Shown piece by piece: positions 39,101 to 50,862 of a stretch of DNA of 64,000 nt. A program made the position numbers and the translations under genes. The stretch is taken from NCBI GenBank assembly GCA_005281725.1, contig SSBO01000012.1, positions 12,201,851 through 12,265,850 on the forward strand, written 5' to 3'. The notes below the pieces were generated by a model. It saw nothing but the letters and a program-made list of their open reading frames with translations. It made no database searches and was not told the origin of the DNA. This DNA is from Wuchereria bancrofti. Its lineage: Eukaryota > Nematoda > Chromadorea > Rhabditida > Onchocercidae. Each line of letters begins with the position of its first letter. Position 1 is the first letter of the stretch.

Positions 39101-42100
39101 TCAATGCTTTAATTGATAATACTTCCTGCTGTAGTATAACAAACACTGCATGAAATGGACGAGCTATTTATTTGTGCTATTAATTAAAGAAAATCAAAGA
39201 TTCACTAACAAACATAACCACTACAAAGCGCACTTGAAAATATTTCGCGCTGCTGTCATCTGTAATCTTTTTGTGCAAATTTCTCATTACACATGCAGGA
39301 CTATCCAATACTTGCGATGAAGCATGTTTATCTGCGTAAATAGTTGAAATGAATGATGAAAATTCTTGAAGATAAACTCCTTTTTCCACAAACTCTCCAA
39401 TCGTTTCATTTTGTGCTAGAAATTTTGTTTACTTAGTAGTAATAATTTTTAGTCTAAAATAAGGCGAGATAAGTAATAAAAATACTTTTCGTTGCCCAAT
39501 TCTTCACCGTCACAAAAGTCAGGACATCAAAGAAAATGAATGAAATTGAAATTAAAAATTTGTATGAAATGCTATAAAGTGACATATGATAAAAACAAAG
39601 ACGAAAACAACACGAAGATAACAAACCTTTTGCTGTGAGATATTGCCCAATTTTATCAATAGTCTGTGATACAGCTTCCCTCATATCCTTTCGAAATCCT
39701 GCTTCCGACAGTAATTCAATCATCTGTTCGCCTGGATAAACTTTACCGTCAATACCAATCACTTTCTCGCCTCCATCTTTCGCACAAACATCTACAGCAT
39801 CTTCAAACTGATGCAAGGATGCTGAAGCACTGATTCAGAGATTCAATTTAATCAAAATTAGATTCAGTTTAATCAAAACTAAATCTGAAAGTAGTCTCAA
39901 TTCAATATCAGAAATGTTTAAATTGTTAGTTAAATATTTCTTAACGTAAGTAGAATGAATACCAATAAAACTAGATTTTAAAGTAACACTATATTAATTT
40001 CAAAACTATAATAAGGAATCAACTGGGTGTATGAAAGATATGAACTTGTGGACCAAATTATATTTACCAAGCAAGTAAGCTACGTCATTCTCTTCAATTT
40101 TCACTTCATTTGTTTCCTGAATTTCAGTACCAATTGGTACAACTGTATTATCCTGTAAAAAAGGTAGAAATGAATGTCATATCCTCACACTAACGATTTT
40201 TATTCTACAAAAATCAATTAACGAGTCTTTAAGCTAAAAAAGAAAAACCAAAAAAGAATTAGTCGAGTGAATCAGTAAAAATAATGTAAATATGAAAAGA
40301 CAACAGTGAGAACAAGAAAAAGGAGAGATAAACTTCTCAGAATAATTGCTCATAAATTAAAGCATTAGTAAACTATCACTTTTAAGTACAAAAGTTTGCA
40401 TTGAAAATCTTAGTGAAATACACTGAAAGATATTCACAGTCATAGGATAAAATATGCATCCTATGACTGTAAACAGAAAGAAAAAACATTGAGTAGAAAA
40501 ATTATGCAGAAAATTTATGTGATATATATATATATATAAAGCAAAATATCAAGTAAAGCAAATACACACCATTTGAGTTCGAACTTCCTTTTCATCATTT
40601 ATTATCATTTCCAAAACTTTCTTTGTTTCTCTTATGCAAGCACTTATTTGGGTAGTTGAAAATGATACCGATGTTGACTCTTCGCAAATTGATTCCTGAA
40701 CAAAAATTTCCATACAGTTTCAATCCTCATTTTTCCCGAAAACTTACAAAGTTTCCCCAACTATTTCAGGGAAAATTACATCAATTGGCAATTCCGTAAT
40801 TAAGTTATCAAATTATCAGTGGATACAAAAAAATCTTTTAATAAAAAAAAATTACCAAATTATGTGCCTCATCGAAAATGACAATATTTCCTTTAAGCTG
40901 AATGTTATGCTTATGTCGCAAGGAAGGATCGACGATATAATTATATGGTAAAAGAATGAGATCGGCATTTTCATACATTGAACGGTTCCGAAAATAAGCA
41001 CAATACCTGAAGTGCGAACTTATTTTTAAAGTGTAATAAGTTTTAATCAAATGAATGGTATGTTCCGGTACCTTAAATTGAAATGAAATTTCATTCAAAC
41101 AAAAAAATTTGATATACTTATGCTTCCGAGATATGCTGATGACTTCTTCGATATCTGGAACCAATCCATTTTTACTATATAATAGATCTAACGTTGATGG
41201 ATCAGCTTCTAGAATAAGTTTTTTTTTTTTTTAAGGGAGTAAACCAAAATTACTACTAGAACAAAGCTTAGGACAAATAAAATTATAGAAACTAAATTCC
41301 CAAAAATGATGAGTAAAAATAAAATAAACACTTGGAATACTGAGACACAAAATTTCGACTAAAAATATGAGAAAGGCAAAAATTTTGAAATCTCATTAAA
41401 AATTTTTTTAGTATTTGATAAAGCAAGCAAGTGAAAAAAGCAAATAAAAGAGGAAAAAAGAAATAAAGAGAAAAAAAAAACATACCTTCATAGAAATTAT
41501 AAAATGGACATCGATGCTTTCTGATCAAATTCCTACACATCAGTGATTTGACATAAGTATTATTTTCTTTCATCACTTTATCATTGATACAAAGTACATC
41601 ACGTGAAGCCAATGTTACAGTCTTAATGCTGAAAATATCAAACAAAGCTTAAAACTTGTTTCTGTGCTGAAAAAGGAATGAAACATTATCCAGCATACCG
41701 GAAAGGATTGAACAATAACTAATGAGAGCAACACAGCAAAAACTACTCTTAAATACTGATAAAAATAACAAAGTAACATAAAAAAAGATCTAATTAACTA
41801 CAAATGTCGAACATTTTGAAAATATTTTAAATGTACATTACATAGAAAACAGAAAACTTTAACTAATCGGAAACATGCACTGTAACACATCCAAACGAAG
41901 GATTAAAAGCATTTCAAATTTAGCTATTTGCAATAAATCAAAGCCAAAAGTTGAAATTTTTGAAAAGTAATTCAACACAAGAAACTTACTCTTTGTAAGT
42001 TGTTTTGTTTAATTCACGGATTACTTGTACCAGCTGGCTATGTGTTCGAGAAGCATAAAGGATTTTTGGATAAAGTGATCTAGAAGATGTACCTGTCAAT

Positions 42101-43388
42101 AAAACCATTTTTCATACAGTTTTCAACATTATGCACTCTAATATTCTTGTTTCTCATTGTCATAGCATTTAAAACTTCAAAAAGAATTTAAATAATAGTG
42201 AAATGTACTTATTACGTTAGCCGTTTATTTCCAGTACGACAAAAAATTCCTAACATTAGCAAAATCTCATTTAGCGTTTCACTTAATTAAAAATTGGAAT
42301 ACCAGCCAATATGAAAATGTGTGAGAGGATAACAAAAGTTCTGCATATAAGATAGATAGTTTCATATTGTATTATATTTCAGAAACAAATATTAATTGTT
42401 TCAGTAAATATTAGGTAAAGCTGGAACAACAACCTTGTATTTCTTGTGCACTATCCTGCAGTATTTCTAATTTGCAATGTTTCAAGTATGCAATGGTAGC
42501 GCATAATAAACATAGTGTTTTGCCGGTTCCAGTTGGCGATTCTAATGCTGCATTTTGTCTCTTAAAAATGGTAAATTTCAGAAAAAGTTTTCGGTAGAAG
42601 TCTAGACTCGATTACTGTCAAGTTAACAAGAAATACTCAAGATTTAGAATACTTTAGAAACAATGAAATTTTCAAAAGTTAATCAGTCGAGTAGCTACAG
42701 TTCAAGAAATTGTGAATGAATTTGCCTGACAGATTAATAATAATCCTTTACCATAATAGCAGTGAAATATTGATAAAATCTTGCTTAAAAAAAGCTGTGT
42801 CAAGTAAAATTCTTAGCAATTGTGGCTATATAGTCCTTAACAACACAAATTACACATTTTCGTGTAATCTATAACACATCCATAATTATATATTGGAAAC
42901 ATAACAATTCCTTATAGTTTGGAGTAACGTTTCCTGATAACTCATCCTCACATTCAATAATAGTTTACAACTTTGGAAGAACATTAGTAATTAAAACTTA
43001 TTATAAAGGTCTTATTGTTACATTTTTTGTTATATTTTCATTATTTATCTAATAAATTTCATTATTTATCATATATAGGAATAATATTCAATGATCATCC
43101 AAATATCATAAAACAAGCATGATTAACTAACAATTGGCAAGTTATTATTATATAACTGATAATTTTTTCTCGTACTCAACAGTACATTATCTGCAGTAGC
43201 TTAACAATTACCATATTAAAATGTATAATTAATTGTGTACAATAATACAAAATCATTAATAATTAGGGCACATCTAGCAAGCATACCATTTGCAAAGCTT
43301 CCATAACTTTTTCCATAAATTTAATTTGACACTGATATGGTTCGAATGGAAATTCCACAGTAAACCTACCAATTCGTACTATATGCAT
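33109..43388 (-). CDS. RTEL1: Regulator of telomere elongation helicase 1 homolog (XPD-family Fe-S DEAH helicase)
   Basis: About 23 exons. The start exon (43388-43287) reads RIGRFTVEFPFEPYQCQ, the conserved N-terminal block, and its ATG is the first in frame. Motif I is ESPTGTGKT (near 42530), then KILYASRTHSQLVQV. Four Fe-S cysteines can be placed (in VLCIND, SLMCRN, HRCPFY, YCAYF). Motif II is FDEAHN (near 40875). Later motifs are LNYWCFSP, VIVTSGTLSPLDSF (37.9 kb), ILVFFSSY, SEGIDFLDSESRGVIVIGIPY (split here only for reference, 36.3 kb) and QSIGRVLRHKNDFG (35.7 kb). Weakly conserved C-terminal exons run from 34.9 kb to a TAA at 33109-33111. Estimated length is 950-1000 residues, shorter than the vertebrate protein and close to a nematode length. 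In other animals the protein unwinds T-loops and D-loops and limits recombination. FANCJ was considered, but LENQHAANVDQI and the N-terminus fit RTEL1 better. Confidence 0.93.
38812..39135 (+). repeat. Interspersed repeat copy 1 (inside an RTEL1 intron)
   Basis: It aligns along its length with 47158-47465 in the same orientation. Shared anchors include a CTTTAGAAA...TTTAAATTAG-like block, ATTAAATATATTAT, GATTTACTAGAATGG and TTGATAATACTTCCT. Identity is roughly three quarters by eye, with small gaps, so this is an old dispersed element. Its ends and class are unresolved. Confidence 0.65.
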
Positions 43389-44769
43389 AATTGGGATAGA
43401 ATTCGAATTCAAAATATTTCCTGAAATATTTCATATAATATTTGATTATGTTCAAATTAATCAATTACATAGCTTATAAATTTATAATGGATGTTAATTT
43501 TTCAACCTTCTTATCAATTGATACTAACCATTCCAAAATTTTTTTTTCTAATTCCAAAATTATCGCAGACCTAATATACTTTCATTCAATATCATTTTCC
43601 TAGTTACATTAATGATTATCCACATATTGCTCTTACATCACTATCACCTGTTATCAGTGCCAAATTACTGATAACGATAAACCAAAGAAAGGTAGGAGAC
43701 AATCGTAATAATTACGATCAAAATGGTCATTAGATTATCAGAGAATTCACCAGAATGTATCCTCTATCTTATCAATTCCTGTCATATCACTAGTTATCAT
43801 ATTCACTACTTTTCACTTATTTCAATCTCTCTTAAAGTAAAATAATCTTTAGTTATTTAGACTCTTTGGTCTCTCAGATTATAGCATTCTATGAATTGTG
43901 CTCTCAATCTTTAATTATATTAATTATATCTCCTTATCTCTTTTTACCCAATGCAAATAATGCTATGCTCAAAAAAAAAAAATTGAAAAACAATCTCTGA
44001 TAGGTGAGATGAATCAAGTAGGTTCTACACAACCCAAAGTCATACCAAGGCATCACGTCCCCGTATCTCACCATATTGAATGACAAATTTTCCCTCCACT
44101 CATTTCATAATTTTAAATTCGAAAGTGAAATTTCTGCAACCAATGAAAAATTTTCATCCCAAACTTTCGAAATTTTTTTTTCTACAATTAAAGAAATTAT
44201 TTCGATCGATGCATAAATAATTTATTCAACAATTTAGATAGAAGCTGAACATTCAATGGAAATGATTAAACTTAATTAAAATACAGTGTGGAAATCCTAT
44301 CAATAATAGAATACCATTCGAGAAGGCATCATTCTATTGCAAAATAACAGTAATTTAATACATTCAATAACATTATTACAATACTAAAGTATTGTTAAAA
44401 TATAAAGACACCCCCAAGTTATCATAAATTTCTGTTAAAGTGTTGAATTAGTCTTTAGGAAAAAAATTCGATTAGTCAATCAATCGATCAATCAATTTAC
44501 TTAGCAATCAAACAGTCATATTAAACGGACCAATAAATGAGTCATCAAATTTAACATATCAATTTTGCATTAAAAATTTTCCAATCAATTTTTTATCAAA
44601 TTAAAAAAAAAAACATTCCATCATTAATTACTATTAACATACAACTTTTTTTTTGCTTTTTTTTTCATAAAGAAAGAACATACAAAGACAGAAAAAAAAG
44701 AAAAACAGAAAGTTGCCAAAAACTCTAATTAATTAACGAATAAATTAAACTTCAAGTTTTAACTACTTA
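43389..44769. other. Intergenic, AT-rich, no gene seen
   Basis: This lies between the RTEL1 start and the stop codon of the mucin-like gene. It probably contains the RTEL1 promoter (right of 43388) and the 3' UTR of the neighbour. It is dominated by A/T runs, with no open frame of note. Confidence 0.5.
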
Positions 44770-46988
44770 TTAAGCTGCAACATACATTTTGTAAATTAAA
44801 ACTTTTGTAAATTTTTTCAAATATTTTGCAAACACTGCGCCGGCATTGTGCCAAAAGCTATGTGGTAGGAAGAATTCGATATTGTGCAATTTGATCGTTA
44901 GTGTCTGAAAAAGTATATGAAACAATAAATTTGTTAACTTTATCACTACAATATACGCGCGCACACGCACACACACGTTTGATAACAATATCATTAAAAA
45001 ATTGCTATTACTATTATTAACAATGTTCATGCTTCATCAACTATTTCATCCATCATACATTAATCTTCGAAATAGACATATTTATAACAGACATCAGATT
45101 TTATTTCTAACTGATATTTTTTTTAAATTAATATTTCATTATTTTTTTTTAAATTTAAGATATGTATATAAAAATGAAATTTTTATTATTAATAGCATAA
45201 AGAAATTATTGTAAATTTATGGACTGTAAAGATTAACTAAGTTATCGTTGTTATGTTTGTAGGAATTTTTTTTTCTTGTGAATTAATTGTGACAACATAT
45301 TTAAATTTTAATAAAAAAAAAGGAAAACTATAGAAAAAAGCATTTATTCTTGTTTTGCAAATTTCTCACACAATCAAAACATAGAATTGAATTTTGAAAT
45401 AAAGTTAATTAATGAAAATTAGCAACCTTTTCATATTTGCTACCATTGACAAATGCGATAACGATATCATCTTTTAAGACATGTGAGCCCACATTACGGT
45501 GCCATACTTGGCCACCAGATATATCTGTCCCAATGATCACATCATCTGGCACATAGCCTTGTGTAGTATAATTTATCGTTGGATTCAATCCAACATTGAA
45601 TAACATTTCAGTTAACTGCAAAAAAAAAAGAAAAATGCTAAACAAATTCAAATTTCAAACAAAAAATAATGTTTTTCAAATACTCAAATTTCATTGAAGA
45701 GAAATTGAGCAATTTAGAAAATTTGCCCAATCATTTCCTATTAAATTCTGAAATCCAAAAAAAAAAAATAATGCTGTAATCAATTTTTGTATTAATCTTC
45801 CTTATTCCAGTCATTAATTAAAAAAGAATGATAAAGGAATGTTGTTCCAGCTATCAGCTTATTACTTTCTATATCGGAAGAAAATTCTGATTATTAATTT
45901 TCCCTGAAAATATGTAAATACGGAACACAAGTCAATATGATAAACTTTTTTTTTAAAAAGGAGAAAGTATTCATCTTTTATATAACATTCAGTTTGTTCT
46001 GAAAGAAAATTTTTCACCAAGAAATTGAACAATATCAAATTTAATCATTTTTGAAAATACTATCGAAGAACGAAAATTTTGAACAAGAAAATGAAATAAT
46101 GATATACAAGAATATTTTTGAGAATGTTCAATAATTTTAATTTAAATTGAATTTCAAAATCACAAACCGCTTGATGTATTGACTTTTTCAAATTATCCAA
46201 CGCTTCTCTCGATGTTTGGGCTTGTCCAGGATATCTAATAGGCAGAGCTTTACTTGGAACTCTGCTAGACCACTCAATAGTAGTAGTATATTCTTTAGTT
46301 GTCATAGTTGTTGCTTCTGTTGTTGTTGTTGTTGCTTCTGTTGTTGTTGTTGTTGCTTCTGTTGTTGTTGTTGTTGCTTCTGTTGTTGTTGTTGCTTCTG
46401 TTGTTGTTGTTGTTGCTTCTGTTGTTGTTGTTGTTGCTTCTGTTGTTGTTGTTGCTTCTGTTGTTGTTGCTTTTGTTATTGTTGTTGTTGGTGGCGGTGG
46501 CGGTAGTGGCGATGGTGGCGCTGGTGGTACTTTTGTAGTTTTTGATTTTATTCTATGACGAATTTTCAACATTTCAGCGATGTCATCAAATGGAGTTTTT
46601 CCAGGTGGAATATGACTATGATTTTGTTGACAGATCCAAGGATAAATACGACAAGCAAAGGTAGGTTCATGTGGTGCTGCATCATGAATTAATTGTATCT
46701 GATCTTTTTCATAGAAACCTGATAAAAAATGAATGTCAAATTTGTCAACAAAACATCTTACAATCATATTTTTTGCTAATTAAACTTTATAATTCCATGT
46801 CTCGTTTCCAGGTCATTTTCCTCGTGATTTCAGACCATCAATAAGTAACACTGTTGAAATGAAGTGATAATATAAGTTAATAATCAATTGAAAAATATTC
46901 TAAGGTAAAGTATCATACCTTGCATCGGTCCACAACCATATGCTATTAGAGAAATGGAGCAACTGATTGCAAGACGAAGAATCATCAT
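44770..46988 (-). CDS. Predicted secreted threonine-rich mucin-like protein, 314 residues
   Basis: Four exons (46988-46919, 46718-46168, 45615-45427, 44904-44770) join in phase to 314 residues. Residues 1 to about 18 (MMILRLAISCSISLIAYG) form a signal peptide, immediately followed by CGP. Residues ~24-70 carry a Cys pair in CRIYPWICQ. A proline stretch follows, then seven to eight EATTTT/EATTTTT units with many potential O-glycosylation sites. The C-terminal domain of about 125 residues has no recognised family; it includes GQVWHRNVGSHVLKDD and LPHSFWHNAGAVF, the latter with aromatic and His residues. No transmembrane segment or GPI tail is obvious, so a secreted or surface-coat role is inferred. 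It stands head-to-head with the small Cys gene at 49.4 kb, which shares the CGP and C-x2-YP-x-ICQ signatures. Two start-codon candidates are adjacent (46988 and 46985). Confidence 0.8.
46316..46480. repeat. Coding minisatellite, 15/18-bp units (GTTGTTGTTGTTGCTTCT)
   Basis: The repeat encodes the EATTTT/EATTTTT array of the mucin-like protein on the minus strand. Unit lengths alternate between 15 and 18 bases, so copy-number change keeps the frame. The poly-Leu and poly-Cys frames on the plus strand are shadows. Confidence 0.92.
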
Positions 46989-49387
46989 CAAATTCTGATC
47001 CACAAATAATTATCAACTGTAGTATAACAAGCAAAAATTTCATTTATCAAATTCAATTGCAACAATAATACTTTAACTATTACAATTAATCATTAAAAAA
47101 GCAAATACAAATCATAGAAAATAAATTTAAAGCTGAAATTATGCAAATTCTATTTGAAATTAGATAGAATTAATCTTTAGAAATACTATGATACAATTTA
47201 AATTAGTATAATGATATAATAAACTGCATTAAATATATTATACAATTTTAAAATAAAATGACAAAACTTAAATAATCACTTAACTCATATCATTAAATCA
47301 CCATCTTATGATAACAATAATTGCAAATGTTATTGATTAAAATTGAAGTGAATAGACATTATGTATGATTTGCTAGAATGGTACAATCTTCTTATATAAT
47401 TTTTTTTTTATCATTATTTTAATGTTTTCATTGATAATACTCCTTGCTATTATAACAAAGAGCAAAGATATGAAATTTCTCATCGGTTATTTGCACTAAT
47501 TTCATTTATTCAATCCTCAAAGAATAATTTTCTTTCTTTTTTTTAGTCAAATAATAGTTTTATTGAATATTTGAAATTATTATGCTATCAAATTTCATTG
47601 TTCTTCAAAAGATATAAAAATGTTCTAAGATCAATCTCCAAATTATATGTTGCCATTGTAAAATTCATCATTTTCCTCTTCGTTTTTCTTTTATCATTTA
47701 AATAATCGTATTATTTTTGAATAAATTTAACAGATAAGAAGTAAAATGTAAAATGAACCATAAACAATGAGAAAATGTTTATAATTATATGAACAATAAT
47801 ATATGATTAAATTATCATCTTAAATTGAAATTTGTCAACATTTATGCCAAATATTTCCTAATAATTTAAAATTCATACATTACTAACTAATACTTATAAA
47901 TAGTTTTATTCTCATATCTATTAATTTTAAATTATTCAGATTTTATTTTTGAATGAAAAGAAAATTGCAAAGGATAAAAACAGATTAATGCTTATTATTT
48001 GACAAAAGAAAATATTTGAAATAACCTGAAATTAACAATCATAATTGTTCACCACAATAACAGTTAATTTACTTTAATTAAATTTATAGATAAGAAAGAC
48101 TGAATAAAGAAACAGTTAATGAGTAAATAAATAAGCGAACTCGAAATTAATTAGAAAAATTAGGTGAAAATTTTGAAGGTTATTTTTTGGGAAAGTAAAA
48201 AAAAATTAGAAGCATAGTTAGTTGAAGTACAAAATAAAGAATACAGTGTTTAACAAATAAGCAAATAACAGAATAGCAGGAAATAATTAATTAGCAGAAA
48301 AATATTTAATTAAATTAAAAAATTCTCTCTGAAATTGAAAGTTCTAAATGTCTCCCAGACTAAAGCTAAATATATTTACGAATATTATAACTTACTTAAT
48401 TTAAAGGAAATAGTTTGCAAGTCATTTCATTGAGGTTTTCTACTTTAAATTTTTAAAAAGATTTTCTTTTTGATAATTTAAAGAGTAAATTTAAATTCAG
48501 TGAAATTTATTAGAAATCTATTTTTTAAAACATAATGTGTGGTTGAATTACAAAAATTGTATGTCAATTAAAAATAAAATTTTTTTAAATTAGTATAATT
48601 CGCTGGAACAATACTTTATGTTTTTTGATTCGTTCTAAGATATGAAAATTACTTTTTAAAAGTTTACAATCTTAGCAAAATTATTATATGCATTTTCTTT
48701 TTTCTTTTTTTAAAACAAAAGACAAAAAAGTTGAAATCATAATTTAGTTTAAGTACTTGATTCAATTCAAAAATATTTAAAATATTTTCTTGTCAACGAT
48801 GACAAATTTTTATTATTCAAATTGCTGCAGAAAATTTTTTATTTATTTAAGCAATTTTTTTCTCCTTTTTTTGTATTCATAGGTTTTATGGCTTTCGTAT
48901 AAATAAAAGGAAAGTAAAAGATGGCAATATATATATATGTATGTATAGGTGTAATAATAATAAATAGTGAAAAAATTGAAGATAGCTTATATAGAAAATA
49001 TTTTTCAACTTTTTCTCACCTTTTTAACATTTGAAAAACGAGGAAAAAAATTTTTTTTGTTTAATTTATTTCGTCTCAAATATTTTCTTTGTTTTCATAT
49101 ATTTTAAATTAAAATTAATATTACTAACTTTTGCATAGTTATTTTTTATTGCATACATTTTGAATAGCAAAAATGGTTTTGTAAAAATTAAACATAAAAA
49201 AAGATAACAATGGAAAAATTGCAAGAAAGTAAGCAAAAATTATGTAAAGCAAAAATTTTGTTAATTTAGCGTTATATAATTTTTAATTTTTCGTATTATT
49301 TTTTATTCTGTTTATTATTTATAACTATTCTTTAGTTTATTTTATTACCTTATTCACCACGGAATATTGTAGTTAGACTAAAAAATT
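46989..49387. other. Shared upstream region of two divergent secreted-protein genes
   Basis: About 2.4 kb, very AT-rich, with no gene seen. It includes a second copy of an interspersed repeat (47158-47465). The promoters of both the mucin-like gene (left) and the small Cys gene (right) must lie here. Confidence 0.55.
47158..47465 (+). repeat. Interspersed repeat copy 2
   Basis: Diverged direct copy of 38812-39135, aligned through ATTAAATATATTAT, GATTTGCTAGAATGG and TTGATAATACTCCTTGCT. It lies in the shared upstream region of the two divergent secreted-protein genes. Confidence 0.65.
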
Positions 49388-49860
49388 ATGCATTTCCTTC
49401 ATATCATTCTATTTTCTTCATTAATTACATGGATACATGGATGTGGGCCACTTCCAATGGATATCAATAATGGCGGTAATAAAATCATTATTTTAAATTT
49501 TAATTACAATTAAAATTATCAGCTAACACTAATCTTAATCAGTAGCACTGATATTACAATTTGCATGCTATTTTCTCTTTTTTTTTTAAATTTTACAACA
49601 ATCTTTTTAATTTTTTCAAGTATGTTGAAAATATTTTGCAAATCTAATTTAAATGAATGAAATATATATATTTTTATATGATTTTCGATAATTTAATTAC
49701 AATTTCAGTTCTGCCTATGCCTACGAGGATTATTTCATCAGCACAAATGCCATCTCATAACAACAGAAATGCAGCGTTGAAAGCACTTGAATTCCTTTGC
49801 AGCCAATATCCGTTAATTTGCCAGTCGTATCATTTCGATAATAAAGAAGGAAGTGAATAA
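49388..49860 (+). CDS. Small predicted secreted Cys protein, 79 residues (CGP ... C-x2-YP-x-ICQ)
   Basis: Exon 1 (49388-49475) and exon 2 (49709-49860) join in phase 1 to 79 residues. Residues 1 to about 18 (MHFLHIILFSSLITWIHG) form a signal peptide, followed directly by CGPLP. The mature peptide has three Cys, with CSQYPLICQ near the end. The arrangement signal peptide, CGP, phase-1 intron, CxxYPxICQ matches the N-terminal part of the mucin-like gene on the other strand at 46.9 kb, so the two look like diverged relatives. AATAAA at 49889-49894 is a likely polyadenylation signal 29 bases after the stop. No known family was recognised and function is unknown. Confidence 0.75.
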
Positions 49861-50862
49861 AACTGTTTAAAATCACTAAATCTGTTCTAATAAATGTTTA
49901 TTATTCATATTAATCACATTAACTTGATAATAAATAATAATAATATTAATAATAATAGTGATAATAATAATCAATAATAATACTAATAATGATTAATAAT
50001 TAATTATAATAAAAATAATAATTAACAATGGTAGTTAATAAGTAATAATCACACTAATAATATTTAATAATAATAAAGGTAATAATTAACAATGATAATA
50101 ATATTAAAAATAATAATAATATATGATGTATGATTATGATTGCAATATCACATTTATTCGCACTTTAATCATTATTCCCACTATTCTGTTTTTATGCACA
50201 AATTTAAATGTTAAATATTTTAAAATTATTTTCCAAGTGCATTGTACAGAGAAATATGTCTGTATGGATAGATTACACATCATTAAAGAGGTAAATTATA
50301 TTTTCAGAGTATTCATAATTTTATGTAAATAATAATAATGCAACAAAAATTGCGATGAATTGTAAATGAATTAAATATTTTTATTTCAAAAATTTTTCAT
50401 CTTCACTTCATTATTTACTTATTTTTTTTGCAGATTTTCAATTAAAATTTAACTAAATTCAAGTACTATAAAAAGGAAATTGTTTAGTTATTTTTAATAA
50501 ATAAAGTAAGAATAAATGATTTTAATAAAATAACTCAAAGTGAGGGAAGATCTCGTTATCTTTTTTTTTGCACAATATTTAATGATAGATAAGCAATCTT
50601 TAAATCTAATAGCGTAATAATTAAGTTATCATCTCAATCCAAAATTGATCTATTCTAATTTTTTCATACAAAAAAATTTCTTTTTTGTATAGAAATTTTA
50701 TAATTTAATCGATTACTTTATAAGTGATGCATTTTATTATAATCAAAAAATCAAAAAAAAAGTACAATTAAAAAATATAGAAAATCTAATCAAAAAAAAT
50801 GCAAATTAATAAGTGAAATGAAATATTTTGAATTTGTCACAAACAGATCAGATAGACTTCAT
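49861..50862. other. Intergenic with (AAT)n-rich block
   Basis: An AAT/ATA-rich simple repeat occupies about 49925-50120. A plus-strand frame at 50123-50332 is open but low-complexity and is not called. The 3' UTRs of two convergent genes meet here. Confidence 0.5.

Noticed and set aside
46216..46538. Poly-Leu and poly-Cys frames on the plus strand
   Set aside because: They are shadows of the threonine-rich coding repeat of the minus-strand mucin-like gene.
46812..46853. Possible extra mini-exon between exons 1 and 2 of the mucin-like gene
   Set aside because: Reading through it reaches a stop before any good donor, while skipping it joins exon 1 to the exon at 46718 in phase.
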